From: Planctomycetota bacterium
GTDB taxonomy: Bacteria > Planctomycetota > E44-bin39
Direction of reading: 5' to 3'
Assembly (NCBI GenBank): GCA_004376375.1
Contig: SOJX01000081.1
Coordinates: 1-33,431, forward strand
DNA length: 33,431 nt
Made by a program: the position numbers and the translations under genes
The notes under the pieces: model-generated
The model's database searches: none
What the model was told of the DNA's origin: nothing
What the model saw: only the letters and a program-made list of their open reading frames with translations
In this document: piece after piece, positions 22,978-32,102 of the stretch
Numbering within the stretch: position 1 is the stretch's first letter
Layout: every line of letters begins with the position of its first letter

Positions 22978-23898
22978 TTATCTCGTGCCGAAGTTCTGCG
23001 TCCAGTGCCTCAGGCAACCGTCGCACTGGCCGACGCCGATATGGGTATAGCTTCCGTTGAGGATGTTCGCCCTGTGGCCCGACGAGTTCATCCACCCGTT
23101 CATGACCTCCGCAGGCGTCGTGTAGCCGTACGCAATATTCTCGGCAACACCCCACGAGTACGGGTCGGGAACTATCGGGGCGAATGTGAACCTGCCCGCA
23201 TGGCCGTACTGGGCGCGTTCCGACGGGCCTTCGCCTTCGGGATTGGTATGGTCGAAAAATCCGCGCTCGCACATGTCGTTCGAGTGCGCTTTGGCGCACG
23301 CGTAAAGCCCGTCGCACCATGCCAGCGGCCCGACTCCCGCCTTCGCGCGCTCCGTGTTGACCATGTCGAACACTTCCATTTCATCGGGATTGCCGTCACC
23401 GTCTACTACGCTGCCGGCATTCACCGTTATGGTGAGAAAGGCCTGCGTGCCTGCCGAGTCACGGCCATATAACCTGTCGGTGCAGTCCCCGTTCGGGCCG
23501 ACGACGTAATTCCCCGCGCCCGTATTCTGGTCGTAGTTGCCGGCAGGCGACTGGCCGGACGAATAGCTTTGCAGATCGGCGGCGGTCAGGAAGCCGATTT
23601 CATAGGGAGGTACTCCGCCGCTGAGCGTGAAGTTGACTGTCTGGCCCGGGTCAATGGTTGTGGACGACGGGTTAAAAGCCAGCGCGTTTGTGTTCGTGCC
23701 GCCTGTTCCTGTACCGCCTGTGCCCGTTCCGCCGGTACCTGTGCCGCCGGTTCCTGTGCCGGTAGGATTCAGCGGTGGACCTGGCTCCGGTTCAGTTATA
23801 ACATAATTATCTTTCGCCTCTGAGCTGCAGCCGGGGAACATCAGCATTGCCGCCGCGGCAACGACAATCAGCAGACAGGCATATCTGACCAGCTTCAT
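22978..23898 (-). CDS. CAP/SCP-domain lipoprotein
   Basis: 306 residues. Lipoprotein signal (lipobox MFPGC, Cys 24). A flexible linker of GTGTGG repeats (about 47-68), an Ig-like domain (about 72-160; DPGQTVNFTLSGGVPPYEIG) and a C-terminal CAP (SCP/PR-1) domain (about 175-306). The CAP site is complete: AKAHSNDM (His), FFDHTNPEG, WGVAENIAYG (Glu) and NSSGHRANILNG (His). Six or more cysteines in this part may form disulfides. Bacterial CAP proteins of the YkwD/SCP type are secreted; their activity is not settled. An aaggag site precedes the ATG. A strong sigma-54 promoter match lies about 50 bases upstream, suggesting control by an NtrC-type activator such as the one at 19013. Confidence 0.92.
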   Translation of the reverse strand: MKLVRYACLLIVVAAAAMLMFPGCSSEAKDNYVITEPEPGPPLNPTGTGTGGTGTGGTGTGGTGTGGTNTNALAFNPSSTTIDPGQTVNFTLSGGVPPYEIGFLTAADLQSYSSGQSPAGNYDQNTGAGNYVVGPNGDCTDRLYGRDSAGTQAFLTITVNAGSVVDGDGNPDEMEVFDMVNTERAKAGVGPLAWCDGLYACAKAHSNDMCERGFFDHTNPEGEGPSERAQYGHAGRFTFAPIVPDPYSWGVAENIAYGYTTPAEVMNGWMNSSGHRANILNGSYTHIGVGQCDGCLRHWTQNFGTR

Positions 23899-24218
23899 AA
23901 TCGGGCTCCTTAAGTTGTCATTTGGGACTAGTAGGTACTTTAATTAAGCAAACCACATGCCAGTTTCTAACCGGAAAAGGGGAAAGCCTCAACCAATGTT
24001 ATCTCAATTAGTTATGACTAGCCCCCGGGGAGGAAAGTTCAGATTTGCAAGGATTAGTGTATTTTTTCACTCACATTAAAACCTATTATGCTCCAAAATG
24101 ACGCCACTGGAGGATACCAGAAGTGTTACCTATATGGTGGCACAAGGTGTATATTATGTCATAGCACTGCACAATGCTGCGCCCGGTCGGTCTGAAATCC
24201 GTGCATGTCTGAGGGTTC
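23899..24218. other. Intergenic region upstream of the CAP gene
   Basis: 320 bases between two minus-strand genes with no 7/8-nt array and no coding frame. Apart from the sigma-54 promoter, the sequence from 23964 to 24218 is where binding sites of an enhancer protein would be expected. I see no convincing paired dyads and no clear terminator of the gene at 24219. Confidence 0.5.
23946..23963 (-). promoter_or_regulatory. Sigma-54 (-24/-12) promoter for the CAP lipoprotein
   Basis: The minus strand reads CTGGCATGTGGTTTGCTT. It has the invariant GG and GC with exactly 10 bases between them, plus the TGGCA and TTGC cores; only two of the less conserved positions differ from consensus. Transcription would start about 12 bases past the GC, leaving a leader of about 40 bases with an aaggag ribosome-binding site. 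No better sigma-70 match is seen for this gene. Confidence 0.65.
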
Positions 24219-25934
24219 TTAGTATCTGAGGTAATAACTGTTCATCCCGCTTATCCAGCTCGACACCGCTTTCTTCGGAGTGCCGTCGAATTTGTACAGC
24301 CCGAGGTACTGGAGGTAGGCCTCGAATTCCGCATTGCCGATAAGGCCGGGGAAGAACGATTCCATCAGGTACTGGAAAAAGTCGTCGCCGAAGTCGCCCT
24401 GTATCCAGTACAGAAGGGCCGGGATCGAATCCCGGTATTTCGGATACTCCCTGAACATCTCTGCGACGTAGGCGGCCTGCCCGGCCTCGTCCGAATCGAG
24501 GACAGGCGATGTGGCGTAACCTATTTCCGTGATGACCACCGGCCTGCCGCCCGCGGATGCGACCATCCCCGCGAAAACGGTATCGAGAGCACCCATGTTG
24601 CCGAATGAGAATCCCGCGCCGAAGCCGTAGAAGGTGTACGCGACGACGTCGCTCCACTCGTTTACCGAGGCGATTATGTCGGGCCTCGCGCCGTGGTATT
24701 TCGTGATAACGCCAATCAGCATGTTGGGGTAGTCCAGCTTCAGTGCGGTCTTGACCTGCCCGTAGAAGTTCTTGAAGCTGTCTATCTCGCTTTCGTTTAT
24801 TTCGAAATAAGTATCGACTTCGTTTCCGACGAAGAAGTAGAACTCCTCGCCGGCGCCCACGCCGCTGGCGTTCAGGAATTCCTTTACAAAGCTGACGTAC
24901 CGTGAAACCACCATCGCGTTGTCGAAGGCTGCGCCGGCCAGGTCGGGCGGCAATGCTTCCAGGAAGTTCATGTTGATAACAAGTACCCGGTACGAGAACT
25001 CGGTCCTCGACCTGTACTGCGGGATGTTTCTGTCGAAATATTCGTTCAGAAGTTTCATGCTCTCGAAATCGTAGGTCATGGGCGCGGTTTCATGCTCGGT
25101 CCACGACGCGTCCAGCATCCCGAACTGGCACCCGGCTTCTACGAATCTCTTGAGCGCCTCGAGCGTATTGTTCGGCATGGGATCGTCGTACGCGGGGTAA
25201 GGGTACATCCCTATTTTCCCGACCGGCATATTCTTGAAAAACGTCTTGTCGGAGATTTTTACCGGGGCGCCGGAGTCGGGAAGAATGAGGAGATCGTCGA
25301 TACACATGAATTTTTCGCCAAGGTCCTTGAAATAGAAGACGCCCGACAGGTCGACTATTGCAAGGCTCGAGATAAGGTTTCCTTCGAACTTCCTGCTGGG
25401 GTCGACCGGCTTCCCCTCGATGTCCTGAAAGAGCTGCACGGACTGGAAAGAGATTTTTTCCCACGCCGTGGAATTCACGCGGAAGCTGGCGATATAATCG
25501 TAAGTGTCCGCCTCGCCGACGAGCATGTGATAGGTTCCCGGGTGCGATACTTTTATCCGGAACTCGAACCTGATGTCTTCGGTAGCATTGGCCAGGCTGA
25601 GCGGCGCCCCAATGAAATGGCCCTGGTTTTCCGTGTCGGTGTAGATGTGTTTCAGGCACCCGTCACCCCTGTAGGGCGAGTCGCCCGACACCCCGAAGGA
25701 AACGGAGCCGGGACCAATCCCGACGAAGCCCCCGGTATCGTTGTCGAAGCTCCAGTACGCGATCGCATTCGAAGGCGGGAACGGCGGCGTGAAAAAATAT
25801 TTCTTTGATTTCTTCCGCTTGCACTCTGCGAATGAAAAGAGAACTACGAAAAGAAGCGGAACTATCACGAACTTTCCGGAAATAGCGCGTCGAACTCCAC
25901 CGCGACAGCGGTTTTCCGATAGTGTTTTTTCCAT
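24219..25934 (-). CDS. Secreted glycosidase-like protein (TIM barrel with N-terminal jelly-roll)
   Basis: 571 residues, preceded by a gaaggag site. The N-terminal hydrophobic segment (about 21-37) is followed by Cys 38 (FAEC, a poor lipobox), so it is secreted or a membrane-attached lipoprotein. Residues about 55-220 look like a carbohydrate-binding jelly-roll domain (AIAYWSFDNDTGGF, RFEFRIKV, ACIDDLLILPD-like end). Residues about 235-571 fit a clan GH-A type barrel: FFVGNEVDTYF places Glu 372 as acid/base after Asn, and PVVITEIGYATS places Glu 470 as nucleophile; VAYTFYGFG and LLYWIQGDFGDDF are typical strand ends. The exact family and substrate cannot be told from sequence alone. It seems to be a single-gene unit. 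Confidence 0.75.
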   Translation of the reverse strand: MEKTLSENRCRGGVRRAISGKFVIVPLLFVVLFSFAECKRKKSKKYFFTPPFPPSNAIAYWSFDNDTGGFVGIGPGSVSFGVSGDSPYRGDGCLKHIYTDTENQGHFIGAPLSLANATEDIRFEFRIKVSHPGTYHMLVGEADTYDYIASFRVNSTAWEKISFQSVQLFQDIEGKPVDPSRKFEGNLISSLAIVDLSGVFYFKDLGEKFMCIDDLLILPDSGAPVKISDKTFFKNMPVGKIGMYPYPAYDDPMPNNTLEALKRFVEAGCQFGMLDASWTEHETAPMTYDFESMKLLNEYFDRNIPQYRSRTEFSYRVLVINMNFLEALPPDLAGAAFDNAMVVSRYVSFVKEFLNASGVGAGEEFYFFVGNEVDTYFEINESEIDSFKNFYGQVKTALKLDYPNMLIGVITKYHGARPDIIASVNEWSDVVAYTFYGFGAGFSFGNMGALDTVFAGMVASAGGRPVVITEIGYATSPVLDSDEAGQAAYVAEMFREYPKYRDSIPALLYWIQGDFGDDFFQYLMESFFPGLIGNAEFEAYLQYLGLYKFDGTPKKAVSSWISGMNSYYLRY

Positions 25935-26070
25935 GATTACTCCTTCGAGTATCGTGCTATTCTATACGATTCCCGCAGTTATTTCATGCTAATTATCTAT
26001 ACACGAATCTCTCCGCCGGGGTTTTCAAAAATCCTCAACAGCAGGGGCGACCGGATATTTTATCTCCTGC

Positions 26071-26099
26071 TTGACGTAAAGATGCGCAGACTATAAAAT
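26071..26099 (+). promoter_or_regulatory. Sigma-70 promoter for the CMD-family gene
   Basis: TTGACG (26071-26076), 17 bases, TAAAAT (26094-26099). An agaaggag motif lies at 26103-26110, but it is about 40 bases before the ATG and has no start codon next to it. Confidence 0.6.
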
Positions 26100-26151
26100 T
26101 ACAGAAGGAGTTCCATTCAAGCGTTCCCTGCAACCCGAACCGGAAAACATC

Positions 26152-26796
26152 ATGACGAAAAACGAGAGTCTGACCACAATTGAAAGACTGACCATCACCG
26201 CCGGCATCTGCACGGCTACGGGAAATACTGACGAGATAAAGAATGTTTTCAAACGCATTTATGAAAACAATCTCGATTTCACGCCCGTGCGCGAGGCAAT
26301 GCTTGTTGTCATGTTTATTGCGGGCGCGCCGAGGGTTATCGAAGCGTTTTTCGCGCTAAGTGAAGTCTGCGAGGAAACAGGCAACCCTTACCCCGATTTC
26401 CCCGAAGACACGGTCCCGGGCGGGCCTGCCGCCCATCGCCTGAAGGGCGAGGAAATAATGAAGGTTGTCTACGGTCCGAAGTACGAGTCATTTTCAAAAA
26501 AAATGGCTGCGCTCGACGCCGAGTTCTGGAACTGGCTCCAGACCGACGCGTACGGCAAATGCCTCGGCAGACCCGGCCTTGACGGCCGGATGCGCGAGCT
26601 TTCAATAGTGGGAATACTCACGGGCCTCAACCGCCCGATGCAGCTTGCGACCCATCTCAACGGCTCGCTTAATTACGGCGCAACCCCTGAGCAGGTCGAC
26701 GCGGCAATCGCAATCGCGGCTGAAATCGGTTATGACACTGAAAGCGCAACGAGGGTATGGAAACGCGTAAAAGAAAAACGCATAAAGAAAAAATAG
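26152..26796 (+). CDS. Carboxymuconolactone decarboxylase (CMD) family protein
   Basis: 214 residues, cytoplasmic. Two CMD-like helical halves are visible. The first is partial (about 10-75, TPVREAMLVVMFIAGAPRVIEAF). The second is complete (about 118-205, LDAEFWNWLQTDAYGK ... LDGRMRELSIVGILTGLNRPMQLATHLNGSLNYGATPEQV), with the conserved His 168. The CxxC pair of AhpD-like peroxidase reductases is missing, so this is a CMD relative without that redox site. Known members decarboxylate carboxymuconolactone or act on other small molecules; the substrate here is unknown. No aromatic-degradation genes are nearby. It has its own promoter, diverges from the glycosidase-like gene and converges on the TPR lipoprotein gene. 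Confidence 0.85.
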   Translation: MTKNESLTTIERLTITAGICTATGNTDEIKNVFKRIYENNLDFTPVREAMLVVMFIAGAPRVIEAFFALSEVCEETGNPYPDFPEDTVPGGPAAHRLKGEEIMKVVYGPKYESFSKKMAALDAEFWNWLQTDAYGKCLGRPGLDGRMRELSIVGILTGLNRPMQLATHLNGSLNYGATPEQVDAAIAIAAEIGYDTESATRVWKRVKEKRIKKK

Positions 26797-26928
26797 CATG
26801 CATAGCAGATGCGCAGAGGGGCAGAAAAGAAGCTCATATATCCCGACCATTCCGGAATTCTGCTTGAAGGCTCGAAGATAGACCCGCCTGCCAGCTTATA
26901 ATAACTTACCGGCTCCATTTGTTTTTCA

Positions 26929-28914
26929 TTACTTCCCGCCCGGCAGTTTGCCGGTGGTGCGGCCGGCGGCTTTGCGGAAGGCATCGGACTCGGAGCGGTA
27001 CTTGTCAACGTCTTTGATTATTGATTCATACGAGCGGCCTTTTGATCCCTGTTCGGCGATATATTTTTCCCACTCGAGCTCGTGTTTGAAAAGCTCTGCA
27101 AAGACGGATTCATTTCCCTCTGAAGCTGCATCGCGCAGTTTCGAGAGCGCTTTTTCCGCGCCGGGAAAATCGCGGGCTTTCACCTTTCCGATGAACGCGG
27201 CAAGTGCGGCGGCGTACTTGTTTTTGGCCACCAGCTTCGAGCTTGCCATTGCCCAGCGGGCCGCGGCGCCGAGTTTCCTTGTCTGCCACAGCGTTTCGAC
27301 AAGACCGGCAAGCGCCTCGCCGTTCAGCGTAAGCCGCACGCTGGTCCTGAAATCGCGCAAAGCGGCATGAAGGTCGGGTTTTTCTTTTACAAGCTCGGCA
27401 ATGCCCGTCTGTGCGAAAAAATCGGAAAGCGTTTTATCAATATTCGTAAAATTCGGGCAGACACGAACCATTTTACGGGCGTTCGACCGCGCTTCGTTCA
27501 GGTCGCCGCGCTCAAACGCCGCCTCGGCAAGCTTCTTGTAACAGAGCGCGCGTCCGTTTGCCACTTCACGCGGGTAGCGTTTATTGACGAGAATTCCAGC
27601 CAGAATTTCCACAGCCTTTTCAAACTTTTTGGCGTTGAAGAGATTGACAGCCGTGTCCCATTTCTCTTTCGCTTTCGCCGGCGGGTTTTTCAGAATCGAA
27701 AGCTTCAAGTCGATATTCGCGAAACCGTCCGCAGAGGTGTAGGCTTTCAGCATGGCGTCGCCCGGTGGGTTTTTTGATTCACCGACACGGTTCAGGGCAT
27801 ATGCGTATGTCGCGCCGCGAAAAATGTCTTTCTGTGCGCCCATGGCAAGGGATAAAAGCACAGGCTTGCTGAGAGGCTCGCGGTCCTCCACCAGATCAAG
27901 GACGTCTCCGCCCAGCTCGAAACAATTGGACGAACAAAGCGAGGCGCCGATAATCAAAAGCGTGTCCGAGTCGATCGAGCCCGGAATATCAAGCTTCGTT
28001 TTCTCGACCGCGACGCGGACAAGCGAAGCGCAGTGCGGTGCGGCAAGAATCCCTATCTGCAGCAACGCGGTTACATCTTTCTCAAATAACACCGCACGCT
28101 CCAGGTACTTCACGGCGATTTCGGAGTTCCCGTCGTCCAGCGCGCGGCCCGCATAGCGCCTGAGTTTGTCGGCGTCGCTCGAGTTTGCAAGCAGCCACTC
28201 GCGGCCGAATTCAAACTCGAACGTCTCGAGCTCATACGTGCCCGGCGAATAATTAAGGGGTTTCTGCAGCCGCGGGTCCGAAACCATTATCGTCCAGGGG
28301 CGCATCGGGATACGCCGGACAAGCGCGGTAACGTCAAGCGTAATCGAATTATCGCCGGTCTCGACAAGCTCCGGCGGAAACGGCAGCTCATCCATCGTTA
28401 TCAGCCCGGCCGGCGGCTGAAGAATCTCGTCCTTTGTTTCCTTGCGGAAAAAAGGCGCGCCCTCGATTTCCTTCAGGACTTCGCGATTCTGGTAATGCCT
28501 GGGATCGATATTGACGTATGGTGCGTAGCGCTCATAAGTCGGTTTCCAGAAATCCTCGAGCAGAAAAGACACCAGAGCCTTCCCGATATTGACTGGAAGG
28601 ACGACGCACCCCCAGCATTGCTCGTCGAACTCCTCTTTAAAGGAATACGGTTCCGAGTATCGTACTTCTTCGAATATGGGGGCGTACTCCCGTTCGATAC
28701 TGTGCGTCCGCACAACCGCAAGGCGGAGAAACGGAGACTTTGAAGTTGGCGTTGAGACGACTTTCACACGGGGCGGGCTTACAGTTTCGTTTCGTGTCTT
28801 ACCGGTGACGCGTTCGCGGATGCGCTCAACCTTCTGGTCGCCGAAATGGGAACAACCGCAAGGGAGAGCAATCAGGAAAACACATGCGAAGAATATGATG
28901 TTCCGCTTGTACAT
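26929..28914 (-). CDS. Large TPR-like repeat lipoprotein
   Basis: 661 residues. Lipoprotein-type signal (ALPCGC, lipidated Cys probably 21). After a linker, residues about 60-230 form a mixed domain including QCWGCVVLPVNIGKAL, which may insert in or lie on a membrane, and a beta segment near NSITLDVTALVRRIP. From about 235 to the end it is almost all helical TPR-like or HEAT-like repeats: RYAGRALDDGNSEIAVKYLE, WDTAVNLFNAKKFEKAVEIL, LCYKKLAEAAFERGDLNEAR and AAFIGKVKARDFPGAEKALS. It is probably a periplasmic scaffold for protein complexes. No promoter is clear; the upstream gap carries a heptamer array and a palindrome ctattcgaatag (28934-28945). Confidence 0.8.
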   Translation of the reverse strand: MYKRNIIFFACVFLIALPCGCSHFGDQKVERIRERVTGKTRNETVSPPRVKVVSTPTSKSPFLRLAVVRTHSIEREYAPIFEEVRYSEPYSFKEEFDEQCWGCVVLPVNIGKALVSFLLEDFWKPTYERYAPYVNIDPRHYQNREVLKEIEGAPFFRKETKDEILQPPAGLITMDELPFPPELVETGDNSITLDVTALVRRIPMRPWTIMVSDPRLQKPLNYSPGTYELETFEFEFGREWLLANSSDADKLRRYAGRALDDGNSEIAVKYLERAVLFEKDVTALLQIGILAAPHCASLVRVAVEKTKLDIPGSIDSDTLLIIGASLCSSNCFELGGDVLDLVEDREPLSKPVLLSLAMGAQKDIFRGATYAYALNRVGESKNPPGDAMLKAYTSADGFANIDLKLSILKNPPAKAKEKWDTAVNLFNAKKFEKAVEILAGILVNKRYPREVANGRALCYKKLAEAAFERGDLNEARSNARKMVRVCPNFTNIDKTLSDFFAQTGIAELVKEKPDLHAALRDFRTSVRLTLNGEALAGLVETLWQTRKLGAAARWAMASSKLVAKNKYAAALAAFIGKVKARDFPGAEKALSKLRDAASEGNESVFAELFKHELEWEKYIAEQGSKGRSYESIIKDVDKYRSESDAFRKAAGRTTGKLPGGK

Positions 28915-28947
28915 ATCAACCTGGAAATTCCGGCTATTCGAATAGTT

Positions 28948-29020
28948 GTTAGTCGTTAGTCGTTAGTGAAGAAAAACTACTAACCACTAACCACTAACCA
29001 CTAACCACTAACCACCAACC
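28948..29020. repeat. Inverted heptamer array in a divergent gap
   Basis: Left arm 28948-28968: gttagtc, gttagtc, gttagtg. Short A-rich turn. Right arm 28979-29020: actaacc (x5), accaacc. It is the only array seen between divergent genes. The rest of the gap (29021-29126) is AT-rich with no recognisable element. Confidence 0.85.
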
Positions 29021-29126
29021 ACCAATACGCCCAAGGATATGTTATTCAATATTTGAAGTCAACATATTACCGGCATATATCAGCCAATGTCAATCGTGCA
29101 TAAGTATCACTCAGTGCTGTTTTGTC

Positions 29127-29155
29127 TTGACTGAATTCTGCAATGCTGATAGTAT
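29127..29155 (+). promoter_or_regulatory. Sigma-70 promoter for the 29257 gene
   Basis: TTGACT (29127-29132), 17 bases, TAGTAT (29150-29155). The leader is about 95 bases and ends in a strong agaaggagg ribosome-binding site. Confidence 0.6.
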
Positions 29156-29256
29156 TGATCTTCACTTCATTTCAACTGCCGCAACAAAATCCGGGTTCGA
29201 TACGGAATCAGTCCGGCCAAAAAACCTGAGTTGATGCACCGCAGAAGGAGGCTTAC

Positions 29257-31884
29257 ATGATTTTCAGCGCAAAACGGATTATATTCTGGTCTGCTGTTCT
29301 TACGGCTGTCGCATTATTTCTCAGCGGCGGCTGCAAGAAGAAGAAAAAGTATATTGGTATACCGATAAGAACCAGCACGCCGGCGCAGGCCGCAAACCCG
29401 ACACCGGCTGATGGAGCCACCGACGTTTTACTCGCGCAGATCCTCAACTGGGATAATGCCGAAGACGCGGACACCTACAGCGTTTATTTCGGTACGTCGA
29501 GCCCGGGAGCGTTCCAGGGCAACCAGACGGATACGACATTTGATCCCGGCGCCCTCACCGCGGACACCAGTTATTACTGGCGCATCGATACGGTAAACCG
29601 GTACGGGATAAATCAGGGCGCGATCTGGAGTTTTAGAACTGTCGGCCCTCCCGATCAGGCGGCAAATCCTGTTCCGGCTGACCAGACCGGGCAGATCCCG
29701 TTCGGCCAGCAACTCTCCTGGGACAACGTCACCGATGCGACCGAATACGTCGTCTATTTCGGGACGGCTGTTACGCCGCCTCAAATCGGATGTCAGTCCG
29801 GAATAACTTTCGACCCCGGCGTTCTTACCGATGACACCAGTTACTACTGGCGTATCGATACTGCAAACCAGTACGGCACAACGCAGGGCGTGGTCTGGAG
29901 TTTCCGCACCGATACGCTTCCCGACCCGGTAAGCAACCCGACGCCGGCCGACGACGCGACCCAGGTTTCGCTTACACAGGATATTTCCTGGGACGCGGCC
30001 GACGGTGCTGCTTCGTATGCAGTTTATTTCGGCACGGTCTACCCGCCCGCATACCAGGTAACGATAGCCGGGACGACCTGGGACACCGGAACGATGACCG
30101 TGGATACGAGCTACTACTGGCGGATAGATGCCATAAATGCATTCGGCAATACTACCGGTCCGGACTGGAACTTCAATACCGGCACGCCGCCCGACCAGGT
30201 TTCGGATATTGACGCTTACCCGTACGACGGAATGGTTAGCGCGCCTCTGGGCGGCAAGTTCGACTGGCAGCCCGCTGCGCGCGCCACTTCTTATGCCGTC
30301 TATGCGGGGCAAACCACTCCTCTCAACAGCTCGCATCTTCTCGGGATCACAGGCGAAACCGAATTCCCGTACGGCCTTGGCACGCTTTCACCCAACGCAA
30401 ACTGGTACTGGCGCGTCGACTCGATAAACGAGTTCGGCAACACGACCGGCGTCGAGTGGAACATCGACACGGCCGACCGCGGAGAATTCAGGCAGGTCCT
30501 TACGGCCGGCTGGGACGACCTCGACAGGGGCACGCGTGTGGAGATACTCGACGACGGTGACGTACTGATCGCAGGAGTTTATACGAGCCGCGCATACTTC
30601 AACCTGTCCCTGCTCGACGGCATGGGCGACAGAAGCGTGTACATTGCCAGATGCGACGTCGGTCCTCCCGACTTAAGTATTGAATGGAAAACTAGGATAC
30701 TCAGCACAGTGGAAGCAGTATCCGGCGGCCTGAGCGCGAACTCCGACGGCTCGTTCTATGCCGGCGGCTCGTTCATCAACGATATCATTTTCGACTACGG
30801 CCTGCCGACGCAAGCCGACTTCGTCACGGATAATTCGGGCGCGGACGGCATTTATATTGCCAGGTATAACGCCGACGGAACCCTCGATTGGGCAAAGGCT
30901 GTGACTGATATCATTGCCGGCAGGATAATTGAACTGCACGGAGTCGCGGCTGCGCCCGATGGCGGAGTCTACGTTACCGGTTACTTCGAGGACATGGTGA
31001 CTTTCATGGGAACTGTCCTGACCGCTTCCGGCACGTCCGGTACAGATATATTTGTCGCGAAATTCGACGGAGCCGGCAGCCTTGAATGGATAAGACAGTC
31101 GGGTTGCCCGGACAATGATGACTTCGGAAACGACGTGGACGTTCTTCCAGACGGCTCGGCGGTCGTTGTCGGCAGCTTCTTCGACTGCGCCACTTTCAGC
31201 ATCGGCGCACTCGACAATCGGACTGTTTTCTCCAACAGCAGCTCGGTTGATGTATTCATCGCATGCTATGCCGTGGACGGCAGCCTTTCCTGGACCAATT
31301 CGGCCGGAGGAAATTCCGATGATTACGGGACGGCGATTGCCGCTTCCCCGGGCGGGGACGTCTACATCACCGGCACATTCGACGTCGGCGCGGTTTTCGG
31401 GCCCGGCGAACCGGGTGAAGCCTATATCGAGGATGGCAGCGCCTCGGGTTACAGACAACTCTTCATCGCCAGGTACTTCGGCAACGGAGCATTTGTCTGG
31501 GTCGACCAGGGAGAGTCCGGAGGCAATAATGATATTGAAGCCAACAGCATCGCCGCTACGGATAATAACGTCTACATAACCGGAGCATTCCATTCCAGCG
31601 ACGGCCTGACCCTGTCACCGAACGGAGGCTCGCCGGCATACATGACCACCGGGGTCGCAATGGATGTGTATATCGGTTGCTGGGACAGCGACGGTGTGCT
31701 TGTCTGGGGGCAGAGCGCCTACGGACCTACAAGAGATATCGGCAGAGGTATTGACGCCAGTGATAGGGCCGTCTACGTGACCGGCGGCTACAGGGATGGA
31801 CTCACTTTCGACAGCACGGGTTACTATATTTCTCCCGTAGGCCCGGGGAGCGCCGATATCTGGTTCGCAATTTTTTCGCCCTAG
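29257..31884 (+). CDS. FN3-like repeat lipoprotein with C-terminal propeller repeats
   Basis: 875 residues. Lipobox LSGGC (Cys 26), then a Lys-rich stretch. Residues about 43-405 hold four FN3-like modules of about 90 residues, each with the order P.PAD...WD....A..Y.VYFGT...(P)P......LT.DTSYYWRID..N.YG.T.G..W.F. Residues about 410-875 form repeats of the SBBP/propeller type, such as GVYVTGYFEDMVTFMG, DIFVAKFDGAGSLEWIRQSG and DVYITGTFDVGAVFG. The layout suggests a cell-surface binding protein. It is a paralogue of the next gene in its N-terminal part. A strong hairpin with a short T-rich tail lies after its stop. Confidence 0.88.
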   Translation: MIFSAKRIIFWSAVLTAVALFLSGGCKKKKKYIGIPIRTSTPAQAANPTPADGATDVLLAQILNWDNAEDADTYSVYFGTSSPGAFQGNQTDTTFDPGALTADTSYYWRIDTVNRYGINQGAIWSFRTVGPPDQAANPVPADQTGQIPFGQQLSWDNVTDATEYVVYFGTAVTPPQIGCQSGITFDPGVLTDDTSYYWRIDTANQYGTTQGVVWSFRTDTLPDPVSNPTPADDATQVSLTQDISWDAADGAASYAVYFGTVYPPAYQVTIAGTTWDTGTMTVDTSYYWRIDAINAFGNTTGPDWNFNTGTPPDQVSDIDAYPYDGMVSAPLGGKFDWQPAARATSYAVYAGQTTPLNSSHLLGITGETEFPYGLGTLSPNANWYWRVDSINEFGNTTGVEWNIDTADRGEFRQVLTAGWDDLDRGTRVEILDDGDVLIAGVYTSRAYFNLSLLDGMGDRSVYIARCDVGPPDLSIEWKTRILSTVEAVSGGLSANSDGSFYAGGSFINDIIFDYGLPTQADFVTDNSGADGIYIARYNADGTLDWAKAVTDIIAGRIIELHGVAAAPDGGVYVTGYFEDMVTFMGTVLTASGTSGTDIFVAKFDGAGSLEWIRQSGCPDNDDFGNDVDVLPDGSAVVVGSFFDCATFSIGALDNRTVFSNSSSVDVFIACYAVDGSLSWTNSAGGNSDDYGTAIAASPGGDVYITGTFDVGAVFGPGEPGEAYIEDGSASGYRQLFIARYFGNGAFVWVDQGESGGNNDIEANSIAATDNNVYITGAFHSSDGLTLSPNGGSPAYMTTGVAMDVYIGCWDSDGVLVWGQSAYGPTRDIGRGIDASDRAVYVTGGYRDGLTFDSTGYYISPVGPGSADIWFAIFSP

Positions 31885-31909
31885 AATGTTGCCAGACGTT
31901 CTGAACTCT

Positions 31910-31937
31910 ACCGGCCGGGAATCACTTCCCGGCCGGT
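31910..31937 (+). terminator. Intrinsic-type terminator hairpin after the 29257 gene
   Basis: Perfect 12-bp stem ACCGGCCGGGAA / TTCCCGGCCGGT with a 4-base loop, 26 bases after the stop. The following T-run is weak (ttctcatctcc), so termination may be partial or factor-assisted. Confidence 0.7.
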
Positions 31938-32073
31938 TTCTCATCTCCACACCGGGTCAATTCCATATTGGAAATATCTCTCCCGTACCCGTAACGGCAT
32001 TGTACCTGCAGGTAGAAACCGTTTTCACGGGTCACGGACGCAGCAGAAGCGGATAAAGTTGCGGGCGGATACT

Positions 32074-32102
32074 TTGCTATTCTTCCTTCTGTGTTGTATA
32101 AT
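32074..32102 (+). promoter_or_regulatory. Sigma-70 promoter for the 32207 gene
   Basis: TTGCTA (32074-32079), 17 bases, consensus TATAAT (32097-32102). The predicted transcription start lies inside the adjoining palindrome; the leader is about 98 bases. Confidence 0.6.

Noticed and set aside
29185..29215. tRNA-like T-arm (ggttcgata)
   Set aside because: The surrounding bases do not form the 5-bp T stem or any acceptor or anticodon stem.
31938..32073. Riboswitch in the gap between the paralogous lipoproteins
   Set aside because: The segment lies upstream of the predicted promoter and has no recognised aptamer core.
32062..32080. Second sigma-54-like match (GG-N10-GC before the 32207 gene)
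   Set aside because: The -24 core reads GGGCGG instead of TGGCAC and a better sigma-70 promoter overlaps it.
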